A stretch of DNA of 64,000 nucleotides from Eupeodes corollae (lineage: Eukaryota; Arthropoda; Insecta; Diptera; Syrphidae), in assembly GCF_945859685.1 (NCBI RefSeq), contig NC_079147.1, forward strand, positions 106,003,525 to 106,067,524, read 5' to 3'. Below, piece by piece: positions 37,832-48,348 of the stretch; within the stretch, counting starts at the first letter, position 1; each line of letters starts with the position of its first letter. The translations under genes and the position numbers were made by a program. The notes below the pieces were generated by a model. The model saw nothing but the letters and a program-made list of their open reading frames with translations. It was not told where the DNA came from and searched no databases.

Positions 37832-39708
37832 TTAACCCATTCTCTCCCACTGTCCTTTTTAGAGTACAGCAAAATGCAGTTACTTTATGTGCATATAAAA
37901 GTAGGCCATGAAATAAAAATTATCTGTTTAAAGGCTTTTTCGGCTTTATTGAGTATTTTCGAATTTTTCCAAACAATTTTTTTTATCGAAGTAGGAGTGT
38001 GTTGCATTGTCTTTTTGCGCAAAGCATTTTAAAATATTCTTAGTTTTGCCTTCATCAAAAAAGTTTGTTTCTTCAAAAAATTTAATCACGAGATAACTTG
38101 ATAGTTTCTGCAGAATTTATTAAAAATAAACATGCAAATCAGTTAAAAATTAGTACCCACATAGTTTTGTATAAACATACGGAAGTAAGAAAAGCTTAAG
38201 TTAGATGTACTTTAAAAAGGAAAGTGCGTTGATGCATACACTTTTCTTTTAAGTATCCAAAATGGATTTTAGATCTATTTCTACAAAAATATTTTATGGA
38301 AAACGTTTCCATAATCTCGATTCCGCCCTGGAATAAATTGATATTAATACGGAGATAGTCAACGCTGATATCTCCGGTTGACTATGTTACGGATGAAGAG
38401 GATATCGATGAAGATAACTTAAAGACAATAGAGTTACCACAAGATGTTCCAGGTGAGGTTGAGATTTTTGTGGAATATTATTTAGCCCAAGACGACGGTG
38501 AATTTGACAGCGAAGATGATATTCCATTGCCTAAGCTTAGAAAGTCAATTGCTCCACCGTTATGGACAAAGTCAATTACGTCAACAGATGGAATAAATCC
38601 AACAACGAATTATTTGGCTCGAATTCAAAGCTGCGCTTCTGATTTGGTTGGCCTCAACGAAGTTCAAGTCTTTGAAAAACTGTTTGATGTCGAGGTAAGG
38701 CAACTTATCGTAAATCAAACAATGATGTATGCAGGCCAAAAAATAAACACAGCTTTTCATTCAATGATGAAGACTTAAATTTTTTTATTGCAATCCTTCT
38801 ATTTTCGGGCTATCACTCCGAAGCAAGAGAATTCATGTACTGGAAACAAGCAGCTGATACACATGTACCTACTATTGCAAACAGTATGTCCAGGAACATA
38901 TTTCAAGAAATAAAATGATTCATTCATTTTGCTGATAATAATACCCTTGAAATGAACGATAAAATGGCAAAACTGCGTCCGCTCAGTAAACTTTTGTGTC
39001 AAAAGTTTCAAAAGTGGGGATATTTGTATGAGCATTTATCTTTAGACGAATCAATGGTGAAGTATTTCGGTCAACATTTTTCTAAGCAATTTATAAGAGG
39101 AAAGCCTAAAAGATTTGGTTTCAAAAATTGGATGCTTTGCAGGAAAGATGGCTACATGTATGAATTCGATACATATTTCGGAGTTAAAAACGTAAGGCCT
39201 TCATTGAAAGCCCTATAGAGTCTATAGTGGTTCTCGACCTTCTAAGGAGTGTTGACTGTCCAAGTGATCATGTTATTTATTTCGATAACTTTTTTACTAG
39301 TTATAGCCTAATGAAGATTTTAAAAGAAACAAAATTTAGAGCAACCGGAACAACTCGGGATAATCGGTTAAAAAAATGTCCTCTTCCTTCTAATAAAGAA
39401 TTTCAAAAGCAGAAAAGGGGAACTTTTGACCACCAATTTGATAAGAGAAATGAATTGCTTTTTGTCAAATGGAAGGACAATAGCATCGTAACGATGGCCA
39501 CGAACTAAGACCAGATCGAACTTCTTGAAAATGTCAAACGGTGGAGCAAGGATGAGCAGAAACTACAACACGAACATGGGTGGTTTTGATCTGCATGACC
39601 AGTTCATCAACACTTACTCCATTGAAATAAGAGGCAAAAAGTGGTGGTTGAACCTATTCACAGCCATGATCTCGTCTACTACGTCCAATGCCTGAAAGGC
39701 GATCTACT
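37832..39708 (+). mobile_element. piggyBac-like transposon relic, 3' end deleted
   Basis: It begins with the family's hallmark target TTAA (37832-37835) followed by CCCATTCTCTCCC. The transposase is in broken frames. An acidic N-terminal region (VTDEEDIDEDN, 38385-38420) is followed by FFIAILLFSGYHSEAREFMY (38780-38840). Then come catalytic-type LSLDESMVKYFG (39040-39070), IYFDNFFTSYSLM (39273-39310) and GGFDLHDQF (39577-39603), giving the three Asp positions of the DDD triad. IRGKKWWLNLFTAMISS follows (39627-39677). Frameshifts and stops occur near 38340, 38775, 38918, 39215 and 39508. The right end lacks CCC/TTAA and about 15 bp of host element are missing, so a deletion removed the 3' terminus. 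Confidence 0.85.
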
Positions 39709-40718
39709 ATAGTCGAAATAAAAGATTTTTAGAAAGATGTCTGTGCGTGCGTGTGTAAGTACGTTCGCGACGTTTTTTCGGCGTCCATAGCTCAGGAACA
39801 AAAAAAGATATCGACTTCAAATGAATTTTGCTATACAGATAATAATGCGGAAAGATGCAGAAATGGCTTTCAAGAAAATTGCGTGGGTGCTTTTTTTTAA
39901 ATAGCAGTTTAAAAAAAGGTAAACATTTTGGTTAACCTTAAGTATCTCACGAAATAAAAACGCTAGAGACTTGAATTTAATTTCATATTATAAATTGTAA
40001 AGCAATACTAAACCAATATATTTTTGAAACAAAATACAATCAAGGGTTTTTTTATCAATCCAAAAAAAACTGAAAAAAACTGTCCCCTCGAAAATTTACG
40101 AATAAAAACTGATTTCATCTCCAAAACAATTTTGTGCAACGAAAAATAACTTTTGTAACATCTGGTAAAATTTTAAGGAAAATCATATTGATAATTTTTT
40201 GTATTAAAAGTAAAAACCAGAACAAAATAGTTATTAGAGTTAAAGAAATGGAATTTCTACTCTTTTTAAAAATTTGAAATAATATTTTCCAACTAATTTT
40301 TACTTATAATTAATATTGTTTTCAACATTAGAAAACATTTTGAGAAAAATCGAACTGACAGTTTTCTTACAAAAAATAAAACCTAAATAAAAGAATTTAT
40401 AAAGTTGGTCAAAATTGAATATCGACTCAAATATCTTTTCAAAACTTTGGGATATTGGCTTTAAACCACTATTGTCTTTTAAAAAATATTGTTGTGAACA
40501 ATTAGTAAAATTTTGAGAAAAATCGAATTGACAGTTTTTTTACAAAAAATAAATATTTAAAAGAAAATTCATTGATTTTCGACTCAAATATCTTTTCAAA
40601 ACTTTGGGATACTTGCTTTAAACTACTTTTGTCTTTAAAAAAAAATTGTTATCAGCATTCAGTAAAATTTTGAGAAAAATCTAAAGGACAATTCCTCAAC
40701 CCAACACGAAAACCTACA

Positions 40719-41828
40719 CAGGGCTATCGTGAATCGCATTTCTCGAGAAATTTTTCCCAAATTTGAAAAATAGCTATCGTAAAGTAATTTCGAAATTAAG
40801 GAAAAATTCCGCGAGAAATATTTACCTATCGTGAACTATTTTTGTAAGGGAAATTTCCTTCGCTTTCTCGAGAAATATTCCGTTACAATTTTGCAAGGGA
40901 ATCCGGAAAGTTATCTGTTGATATGTGAGTTATCTCTATAAAAAATAAACAAAACTATAAAAACTAACTAAAATAATTGATTTTTAAGATCTAAATCTTC
41001 AAATTCCAAACAAATAGAAGAATTAATTTCCTCAATGGAAAAAAATCCGGACATTGCAAATGGCTTTACTAATAAAAGCAAGGATGATGTCCAAACATTT
41101 TGGAATCGGCTAGAACAAGACCTCAACTCCATTGGGTCCCCTATGAAATCAATTGCTGAGTGGAAAAAAGTGAGTGGTTTACGATTTTACTGATGCTTTT
41201 TGTAACCAATCTTCATGATCCTTCCCCACTCCTGTCTGATAGCCTCCTTCGGCAAAGAAGCGCAAACATACACTTATTTTTATATAAGGAGGAACAGCGC
41301 CAGGTTTCTTTGCATGAGGCAAAAAATCAGACAGTTTTTCGACCAAATATTTGAACAACGCAACGGCTTACTAACTCTATAATAATTGTGAAATCTGTGG
41401 ATAAAGGATACTCATAACAAATGTGATGATGCAAACAAATAGGTTTTTTTAAAATACAGTGCTTGTGGAAGCTCCAAAGGATTAGAATGGTTTCTCAAAT
41501 TGCGTCGTATGGCTCTCGGCTCTTTTCGCCTTCTTGACTCTTCTTCCTCTAATAACAACAAAACTCATATTCTTTGCATTTTTATAAATGTTTAATTTAA
41601 TGTTTAACAAATGTTATTATTTTGTATCAAAGCTAACTTCTTTGTTTTTTCTTTAAAATGAAATGTCAAACTGTTCAAACATTATTTTCGAATATTTTTT
41701 TTCTCATGTTCGTAAAACTTATTCCCAGGGAAAAGCATTCCGCCAGGAATTCCAGATAGGAGGAATGTGTTCTCGAGAAGAGAAAAATTCCGTGAGAAAA
41801 ATATTTCCCAAGGAATTGCCGATAAGGC
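40719..41828 (+). mobile_element. PIF/Harbinger-like non-autonomous element with Myb/SANT-like fragment
   Basis: It is inserted near the 3' end of the INE-1-like element. Outer ends are loosely inverted: left GGGCTATCGTGAAT and right, on the complement, GCCTTATCGGCAATTCC. Several CTCGAGAAA-type subterminal motifs lie near both ends (40740, 40878, 41772). 41035-41172 encodes KSKDDVQTFWNRLEQDLNSI and then EWKKV, the start of a Myb/SANT-like (MADF/Zeste-type) DNA-binding domain such as accompanies Harbinger transposases. The frame then shifts. No DDE transposase is present. The superfamily assignment is tentative. Confidence 0.55.
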
Positions 41829-41905
41829 TGACAAACTTTTAAGCAAGACAAATCGATAGACGTGATGGGAAGTTATCAGTGTGGGTCGCATCCTAGCCTC
41901 TTTTT

Positions 41906-42800
41906 AGTTTATTATTTACATTTTTGGTTTATATGATGTTCTAGTTAACAGAATAATTTGTATATCACCAACCATTAAAATATATGTACCAAAGATATAA
42001 TTTGTTTACAGCCGGAGTAAGTTAAACCCGACAACGAATATACCGAATTTCAAAAATAAAAAGTAAAAAAATTGTACAAAAACTGCAAAGGTGGCATATT
42101 TTTATATTGAAGATGTATACCGCCAAGGTGCAGTTTTAGTGGATAAATTCTCAAGTGTAGGAATTTCAATATCTATCATCTAACAATTTGAGGAATGGAG
42201 TGCAAAACTAATGACTTATTATTTATAAAATTGTCAGATATTAACCATTAAAATGTTTACATTTTTTAAATTTAAAAATCCATAAATAAATAACGACAAC
42301 CTAAACCTATTAGTATGCAAAATAAATTACAGACTTTGGATCTAATTTTTGACAAATATCATCTTGTACCAACTTCATCTTTATCATTAACAAGACAATA
42401 CGATTGGTTCGTCTTTATTTCTTCTGTACGACACTGGTTTTAATCTTCTATTCTGCACCTTCCTCTGAAGAAATAGTTCAGGATTACATTTTTATTCCAC
42501 GGTTTATAACACTACTAAACTCAAATTGCCAATACCACCACCTGTGGAATAGTCTTATTTCTATAAAAACTCTTGAGTACCACCAGACCAGCACCAACCC
42601 TTGACATAAATATATTTTTACATTTGCTCTCGACGAAAATGTCAGAAGTTCATAGTTCGATATCGAATAAAAAGCGAATAAATCAACCCTGTCATGAATT
42701 TCTTATAAATTTACAAATGTCTTCTCAAGTGACTTTTACACACTTCAATATAAAAATTCTACTTCTATGGACTTAGACTTATAAGATGCAAAAACAAATA
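41906..42800. other. intron proximal to the receptor exon (copy 1)
   Basis: Noncoding sequence downstream of the exon's donor site. 42380-42800 aligns to 62600-63029 with about 6-10% differences by eye. A 66-codon frame is open in both copies but without an ATG, and its differences show no coding bias, so I treat it as intron. Confidence 0.6.
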
Positions 42801-42806
42801 ACTTAC
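42801..42806 (-). other. 5' splice donor GTAAGT of receptor exon (copy 1)
   Basis: On the minus strand the coding text ends CAATGTGCG and continues GTAAGT, the consensus donor. Exon length from the ATG to the junction is 891 bp, exactly 297 codons, so the intron is phase 0. Beyond it the frame runs into unconserved residues. Confidence 0.8.
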
Positions 42807-43697
42807 CGCACATTGAGGCAAATCACCCTCCGGTCGCTTCACCTTCCATCCCAATAACGGTGGTATACATATCAATCCCGACATTATCCACACAAATGCA
42901 ATCATGAGTGCGGCCCTCGCCGGAGTCCTCGACTTCAAATACTCAACCGCCTTCGTAATACTCCAATACCGATCTAACGAAATCAAACACAAATTCATTA
43001 TCGACGCCGTACACAAAAGGACATCCATTGCCGAATGAATATCACACCACCAACTACCAAATATCCAATAACCCATCAATTCGTTAGCCAAAGAAAACGG
43101 CATTATAATCAACCCCAAAAAGAAATCCGCCACCGCCAATGAGGCTATAAACCAATTCTGGATGTTCTTCAACGATTTTTCCGTTGCAATCGCTATTATC
43201 ACCAACATATTTCCCACCACAATAATAATCATTAGTATCGTAACGATTATCGACGCGATAATAATGTGCGTCAACGTATAGCCACTTGGATAGGTATCAT
43301 TATATTGTATCGTGGTCGTTACATTACCGTTAGGCGTATTGTTGTTCGTGAAGAAATAATTACTGTTCGTATTGAAGTTGTTGTTGATAAATAGCAGGGT
43401 ATCGTTGAAGGATAATGTCGTTGTGCCATAAATGGCTGACGACACTGAGGCAGCTGGATCGGTATTAAGTGATCCCGATCCAGATTGACTCGAACCGAAT
43501 GTTGTTGAGATTGTTGAGGCGGCAGCGGCAGCGGTAACAGCGGCAGAGGCGTAAGTTGATTGATTGATATTGATTTGATAGTCCGTTGGACTTGGACTTG
43601 ACGATGAGAAAATGGCCAAAAAGTCATCGGTACTGATGTTGCCAGTGTTGATGTTGCTGTTGATGTTTGCCGATGCAAATTGTTGCATGTAATCCAT
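42807..43697 (-). CDS. Octalpha2R: alpha2-adrenergic-like octopamine receptor, first coding exon (copy 1)
   Basis: Partial class A amine GPCR: 297 codons covering the N-terminus to TM4 and the start of ECL2. Residues 1-140 are an extracellular tail rich in Asn, Ser, Thr and Ala with sequons at N20, N45, N98, N119, N125 and N133. TM1 is about 144-170 (GN at 162-163) and TM2 181-203 with LAVAD (D191). MPFSLANELMGYW follows. TM3 has C218 and the amine-binding Asp D225, with DRY at 242-244; then DRYWSITKAVEYLKSRTPAR. TM4 is about 262-284 with W270. C296 is the ECL2 disulfide partner. The TM2-TM3 and DRY-TM4 text is like alpha2-adrenergic receptors, which points to insect Octalpha2R rather than Oct-TyrR, OAMB or beta-type receptors. 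TM5-7 must lie further left. Expected ligand octopamine, Gi coupling and plasma-membrane location are family knowledge. Confidence 0.85.
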
Positions 43698-46689
43698 TGT
43701 TGAATTTTTATTCTAATTGTGATTTGAGTTGAAATTATGAGTGAGTATAATTTTTTTATTAATTTTTCACGGTGGACGTTTTAATTGATTTTTATTTATT
43801 TATATGAAAACTATAGATATTTATTCTACATATATCTTTGTCTATACACAGTGTCAGAGATACTAGGTGGGAGGGAGCGTTCAACAATATTATTGCTTAT
43901 CTTTTGGTTAACTTATTTTTATATTGGTTTTATTATTATCGGATTTGAACTCTACTTAAAGAATATAATTTATAATTACTTCCTCCCCTTAATATTTGTT
44001 ATTTTTCTCCCAGCAATAATGTAGTTAAAACTTTCCTTAGATAGATATTTTTTTAATTAACTCTGATTGGTCCCGACGAATTCGGTTTTTTCGAAAAGAA
44101 ATTTAAAAATAAAAACAATTTAATCTAAAAAACAATCTTTTTTTTATTATTATTAAACATTGAGATTCTTTTATTTTTGTATAAAGCGAAATTGGATATT
44201 AATCTTATATTTTTTAATTTTTGTTTTATTGCTTAGAATCTAATTTTTGATTAAATATTTTGATTTTTCTTTAATTAATTATCCGTATAATTAGGTGTAT
44301 TAGTTTTGTTTATATATATTTATTATATTTTAGTTGTTGCTATTTTTGGTTTTGAAATTATTACCCGTGTCTATCCGACTTTTCGATTGCTGTTTTGAAA
44401 ACCACTTTTTTTAGGAAAAAAATATGGCTTTAAATAGCTTTTATGTACATGTTTTTTGTTTAAGTTTTTCTTTTATTTTAATCTGCTTTTATTTACAATA
44501 AATTTATACTAATGTGTTTACAATTTTTAAATATCTAATTGTGGTGGATTGATTGAAGATGATGATGCTGAAGATGATGATGCGGGCTGAGGTTGTCGTC
44601 GGTGTGCAGCATTACGAACAATTTTACAACGACAAATACAATTACAATTGTGTACGACACGATGACAACGAAGTACGGCGATAAATTGGAAGATTAATTC
44701 AATTTGGCACATAATTTTACAATTATTTCAAGAAATTCTTGTTTTGGTTCTTTAAATATTTTAACATTTCAATTTAAAAAAAAAGAAGAATGAACCGTGA
44801 AATGTGTAGCGAGCAATAAATTTACGTGATGATGAATTAAATTATTCTGTTTATTCATGTAATTTCTTTAGTTAATTCAATGCAGCAATAACATAGGGCA
44901 TCAGAGTTGGCATTGTCTGTTGGGCGCCACTTACAGTGGCCCATCGTACTTTCTTGGAATACAAATTTAATGTTTGTTAAGATTTTAATCGAGCTTGAAA
45001 TGAAATTATTTATGGAGATATTATTGTTGCTGTGTCCTGATGTCACAACATACACGCACTTTTGGAAAAACTCCAAAGGATTTTTATCTTTTTATCGAAA
45101 GATAAGATTTTTTTCAATTTATTCCTTCGAAGTAAGCTTTTATTTTCATAATTTTTCTTCTGAAATGTCGAAAGCAAAAATAAAGAAAGGAAAACAATTT
45201 TCCTAACTCGAGGATGTTGTTGTTACTGCAACACACGCACAATTCTAAATGGAGCACTGAGCACTTCTCTTAGATACTTTTATATCTAAATATTACACTT
45301 GGAAAGGAAAATTTTCTTCACATTTATCTATTTTTTTTTATATTCTCAAGAACTCGCGCGGAACACGAAAGTATAGAAGAATAAGAACTAAAAGACACGA
45401 ATCTATAAATTAAATTGTAGAAGGCAAAAGTTGCAAAGGATTCAATCATCAAGGAACAACATTCAACAATTTTTTGGTTTTGTTTTTCTTTTTTCTGTAT
45501 TCTTCAAATTGATATCAATTTAATTTTTCTTTTTGTATTACAATTATGAATAGATATATTATAGAAGAGTTTGAATTTTCATAAGCAACAACAATAACCA
45601 CGACGTCGTCGGTCGTCCGTATGGAAAGACATTCGAACCGGGCGAATATTACATCTTAACTGAATCCATAGGATTGGAAAATGAAAATCATGCCCCAAAA
45701 GATATAGATACTTGATGTTTTGTTGAGTATCCATGTGTTGATCCACAGAGAATTTTCTTGGTTTTCCTTTTTTAATTTGTGTTGTTGTTGTTGGTACGTA
45801 CTAGGTATTACTTGGTTCGTCGTCGTCGTTCCGTATTTTGTGTACACACGGATTTTCCATAAGGTTTTCCACTTGTTTTACTATATTGCTTTGCTTTGCC
45901 AGCCAGCCAGCGAGCTATGGTTGCAGCAGTTGCGATTGGTTTTTCGCTCTTTTTTGTTTTCATTGGGAAAATGCGTTCCACAGATGGGCGAAAAAGCTTA
46001 TTGGAAGAGCTTTTTGAGTGTTCTCTGTTGGAAAATTCGGGTTCTCTTAAGATTTTATAAAACTTTGTATATAAAAAAGGGATGAGTATAAAAGAAAATT
46101 CAGGAAAAAAGAGAAAGTGCTGATGGCCTATTGCCCTAGAACTAGCACTACCTGCCACCACCTACCTGCCATAATGTGGCATCCATTATATGATGGCAGA
46201 ACAAATATTGAATTGTTTGGTATAGGCGCATGAGTGTTTGTTTTGTTTACAAAATTTTTATAGAGAAAAATAATGTTAATTTTTGTTTTGCGTATGATGA
46301 AAGAAGTGGTGTAGTGTGTAGGTCAGTTCCTTTTGACGTAGGTAGGATGTAAGTGTATTGGGAAAGGAACTTAAGAGTGGATTCTGTTGAGTTGTTACCA
46401 GGATATCAAAATTAATATAAAACAAAATAAAATAAAATAAAACTATTTTTTTTTTAAATAAAATGTGACGCATGCTAAAAACTTTCGATTGATGAATTTT
46501 AAAATAATAACTTTTTACACTACGTCAAATTGTTCTTTAAGGAACTTCAAAAATTATATGCAATAAATGATTATAGTTTAAGCTGTTTAAAGCTAAAATT
46601 TAATTTGTTTCTAAAACCAAATTGCCATTAGTTATTATTAATTTAACTGAAAGTCAACAATAAAGGAATGTTCTTTATGTTTGAAGGCA
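43698..46689 (-). promoter_or_regulatory. sequence upstream of receptor start, putative 5' UTR and promoter region
   Basis: This is the 5' side of the receptor exon on the minus strand. The first 74 bp (43698-43771) are identical in copy 2. Further away are islands with higher complexity (44525-44720 with ATGATG/GATGAT steps; 45590-45660 CGACGTCGTCGGTCGTCC; 45890-46000; 46140-46200 with a CTACCTGCC repeat). They could be untranslated exons or promoter DNA. I found no unambiguous TATA/Inr or splice acceptor before the ATG, so the start of transcription is undefined. No transposon is recognised here, in contrast with both flanks. Confidence 0.35.
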
Positions 46690-46891
46690 ATGTCTTTATT
46701 TTTTTTCTCAAGATATTCAAGTCGAAAATAAATTTGTACCAATTGTTGTATGTAACAAAACTGTGGATCGGATATGAAGCAATTTTGAGTAGTTTTCTAT
46801 TGTTTTGTCAGAAAAGAGTCTTTTAGAATTTTCTTTTTATTTTATCAAATATTAACGACCAATATTTTCCATAAAAGAAATGGAATTAAAC

Positions 46892-48182
46892 GGTGATTTT
46901 TTAAGAGCTTGAGAACTTTAAAAAAAAAACGCATAAAATTTGCAAAATCTCATCGATTATTTATTTGAAACGTTAGATTGGTCCATGACATTTACTTTTT
47001 GAAGATAATTTCATTTAAATGTTGACCGCGGCTGCGTCTTAGGTGGTCCATTCGGAAAGTCCAATTTTGGGTAACTTTTTCGAGCATTTCGGCCGGAATA
47101 GCCCGAATTTCTTCGGAAATGTTGTCTTCCAAAGCTGGAATAGTTGCTTATTTGTGTAGACTTTAGACGTGACGTAGCCCCACAAAACATAGTCTAAAGG
47201 CGTCAAATCGCATGATCTTGGTGGCAAACTTACCGGTCCATTCCTTGAGATGAATTGTTCTCCGAAGTTTTCCCTAAAAATGGCCATAGAATCGCGAGCT
47301 GTGTGGCATGTAGCGCCATCTTGTTGGAACCACATGTCAACCAAGTTCAGTTCTTCCATTTTTGGCAACAAAAAGTTTGTTAGCATTGAACGATAGCGAT
47401 CGCCATTCACCGTAATGTTGCGTCCAACAGCATCTTTGAAAAAATACGGTCCAATGATTCCACCAGCGTACAAACCACACCAAACAGTGCGTTTTTCGGG
47501 ATGCATGGGCAGTTCTTGAACGGCTTCTGGTTGCTCTTCACTCCAAATGCGGCAATTTTGCTTATTTACGTAGCCATTCAACCAGAAATGAGCCTCATCG
47601 CTGAACAAAATTTGTCGATAAAAAAGCGGATTTTCTCCCAACTTTTCTAGGGCCCATTCACTGAAAATTCGACGTTGTGGCAGATCGTTCGGCTTCAGTT
47701 CTTGCACGAGCTGTATTTTATACGGTTTTACACCAAGATCTTTGCGTAAAATCTTCCATGTGGTCGAATAACACAAACCCAATTGCTGCGAACGGCGACG
47801 AATCGACATTTCACGGTCTTCAGCAACACTCTCAGAAACAGACGCAATATTCTCTTCTGTACGCACTGTACTGATTCGTGTGGTTGGTTTAATGTCCAAT
47901 AAAGTAAACTGAGTGCGAAACTTGGTCACAATCGCATTAATTGTTTGCTCACTTGGTCGATTATGTAGACCATAAATCGGATGTAAAGCGCGAAACACAT
48001 TTCGAACCGAACACTGATTTTGGTAATAAAATTCAATGATTTGCAAGCGTTGCTCGTTAGTAAGTCTATTCATGAATAAATGTCAAAGCATACTGAGCAT
48101 CTTTCTCTTTGACACCATGTCTGAAATTCCGCGTGATCTGTCAAATACTAATGCATGAAAATCCTAACCTCAAAAAATCACC
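46892..48182 (-). mobile_element. DD41D mariner (rosa-type), nearly complete
   Basis: The ~1.29-kb element has GGTGATTTTTT at 46892-46902 and its complement at 48172-48182, followed inward by less similar subterminal sequence. It contains one long transposase frame on the minus strand. It looks much younger than the mariner relics at 6.2, 17.4 and 54.0 kb. It lies about 3.2 kb upstream of the receptor ATG (copy 1). Confidence 0.85.
47039..48073 (-). CDS. mariner transposase (DD41D), C-terminus frameshifted
   Basis: 344 codons starting MNRLTNEQRLQIIEFYYQNQ. N-terminal paired helix-turn-helix domains occupy about residues 1-115. First catalytic Asp: ILFSDEAHFWLNG; second: WFQQDGATCHTA; third: PRSCDLTPLDYVLWGYV. 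There are 41 residues between the second and third Asp, the DD41D spacing typical of rosa-type mariners. The last ~30 residues are out of frame. In another frame the DNA encodes NISEEIRAIPAEMLEKV and then RMDHLRRSRGQHLNEIIF (about 47110-47000), the normal C-terminal text. A small deletion near 47140-47150 therefore shifted the frame. The catalytic core is intact, but activity is doubtful. Confidence 0.85.
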   Translation of the reverse strand: MNRLTNEQRLQIIEFYYQNQCSVRNVFRALHPIYGLHNRPSEQTINAIVTKFRTQFTLLDIKPTTRISTVRTEENIASVSESVAEDREMSIRRRSQQLGLCYSTTWKILRKDLGVKPYKIQLVQELKPNDLPQRRIFSEWALEKLGENPLFYRQILFSDEAHFWLNGYVNKQNCRIWSEEQPEAVQELPMHPEKRTVWCGLYAGGIIGPYFFKDAVGRNITVNGDRYRSMLTNFLLPKMEELNLVDMWFQQDGATCHTARDSMAIFRENFGEQFISRNGPVSLPPRSCDLTPLDYVLWGYVTSKVYTNKQLFQLWKTTFPKKFGLFRPKCSKKLPKIGLSEWTT

Positions 48183-48348
48183 CTTTAGAAGTCAATACTT
48201 TTCTTTTTCATTTTGTTTTCAATTTTTACCAATTCTCAGAAGTATTTTTGTAGGGTTTTATTTCTTTGTAATAAATTATCAAAACAAATTTCTAAAAACA
48301 TATCAGATATCGAGAACTTCAATCTTCAATGCAAAATTGAGATTATTA

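Larger units (their letters stand above)
37758..41903 (+). mobile_element. INE-1/DINE-1-like element interrupted by piggyBac- and Harbinger-like insertions
   Basis: The 5' palindrome is at 37761-37779 (TTAACTTCCCATAGGAGGTT). The element is cut at 37832, resumes at about 39709 with AGTCGAAATAAAAG, runs through the GTAC block (39745-39770) and the array (40240-40680), is cut again at about 40719, and ends with GATGGGAAGTTATC and GCATCCTAGCCTCTTTTT (41861-41903). Removing the two insertions leaves about 1.15 kb, slightly less than full length, so part of the array is missing. Confidence 0.75.
30700..43772. repeat. duplicon copy 1 (includes receptor exon)
   Basis: Colinear with 55400-64000. Anchors (copy 1/copy 2) are: 30780/55445, 32530/55855, 33300/56085, 33890/57655, 34500/58490, 35000/58980, 35800/59510, 36390/60190, 42400/62620 and the exon 42807-43697/63036-63926. 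Noncoding anchors differ at roughly one base in ten by eye, with many indels. Each copy carries insertions the other lacks: the INE-1-like element at 30.87 kb is only in copy 1, and the dispersed repeat at 56.56 kb only in copy 2. 32206-37757 otherwise holds no recognised gene. The left limit is approximate. Confidence 0.85.
46690..48348 (-). mobile_element. degenerate INE-1-like interior split by a mariner
   Basis: 46700-46890 contains AAGATATTCAAGTCGAAAAT and ATCAAATATTAACGACCAAT, and 48184-48348 contains CAATTTTTACCAATTC, ACATATCAGATATCGAGAAC and TGCAAAATTGAGAT. Both match successive parts of the minus-strand family consensus, and a mariner separates them. Ends are not identifiable. Confidence 0.45.

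Noticed and set aside
42404..42604. 66-codon frame open in both duplicons (also 62628-62828)
   Set aside because: It has no ATG start, its differences between copies fall equally on all codon positions, and it lies in the intron next to the donor.
43319..43678. 119-codon frame overlapping the receptor exon on the same strand
   Set aside because: It is the shadow of the low-complexity N-terminus of the receptor in another frame.
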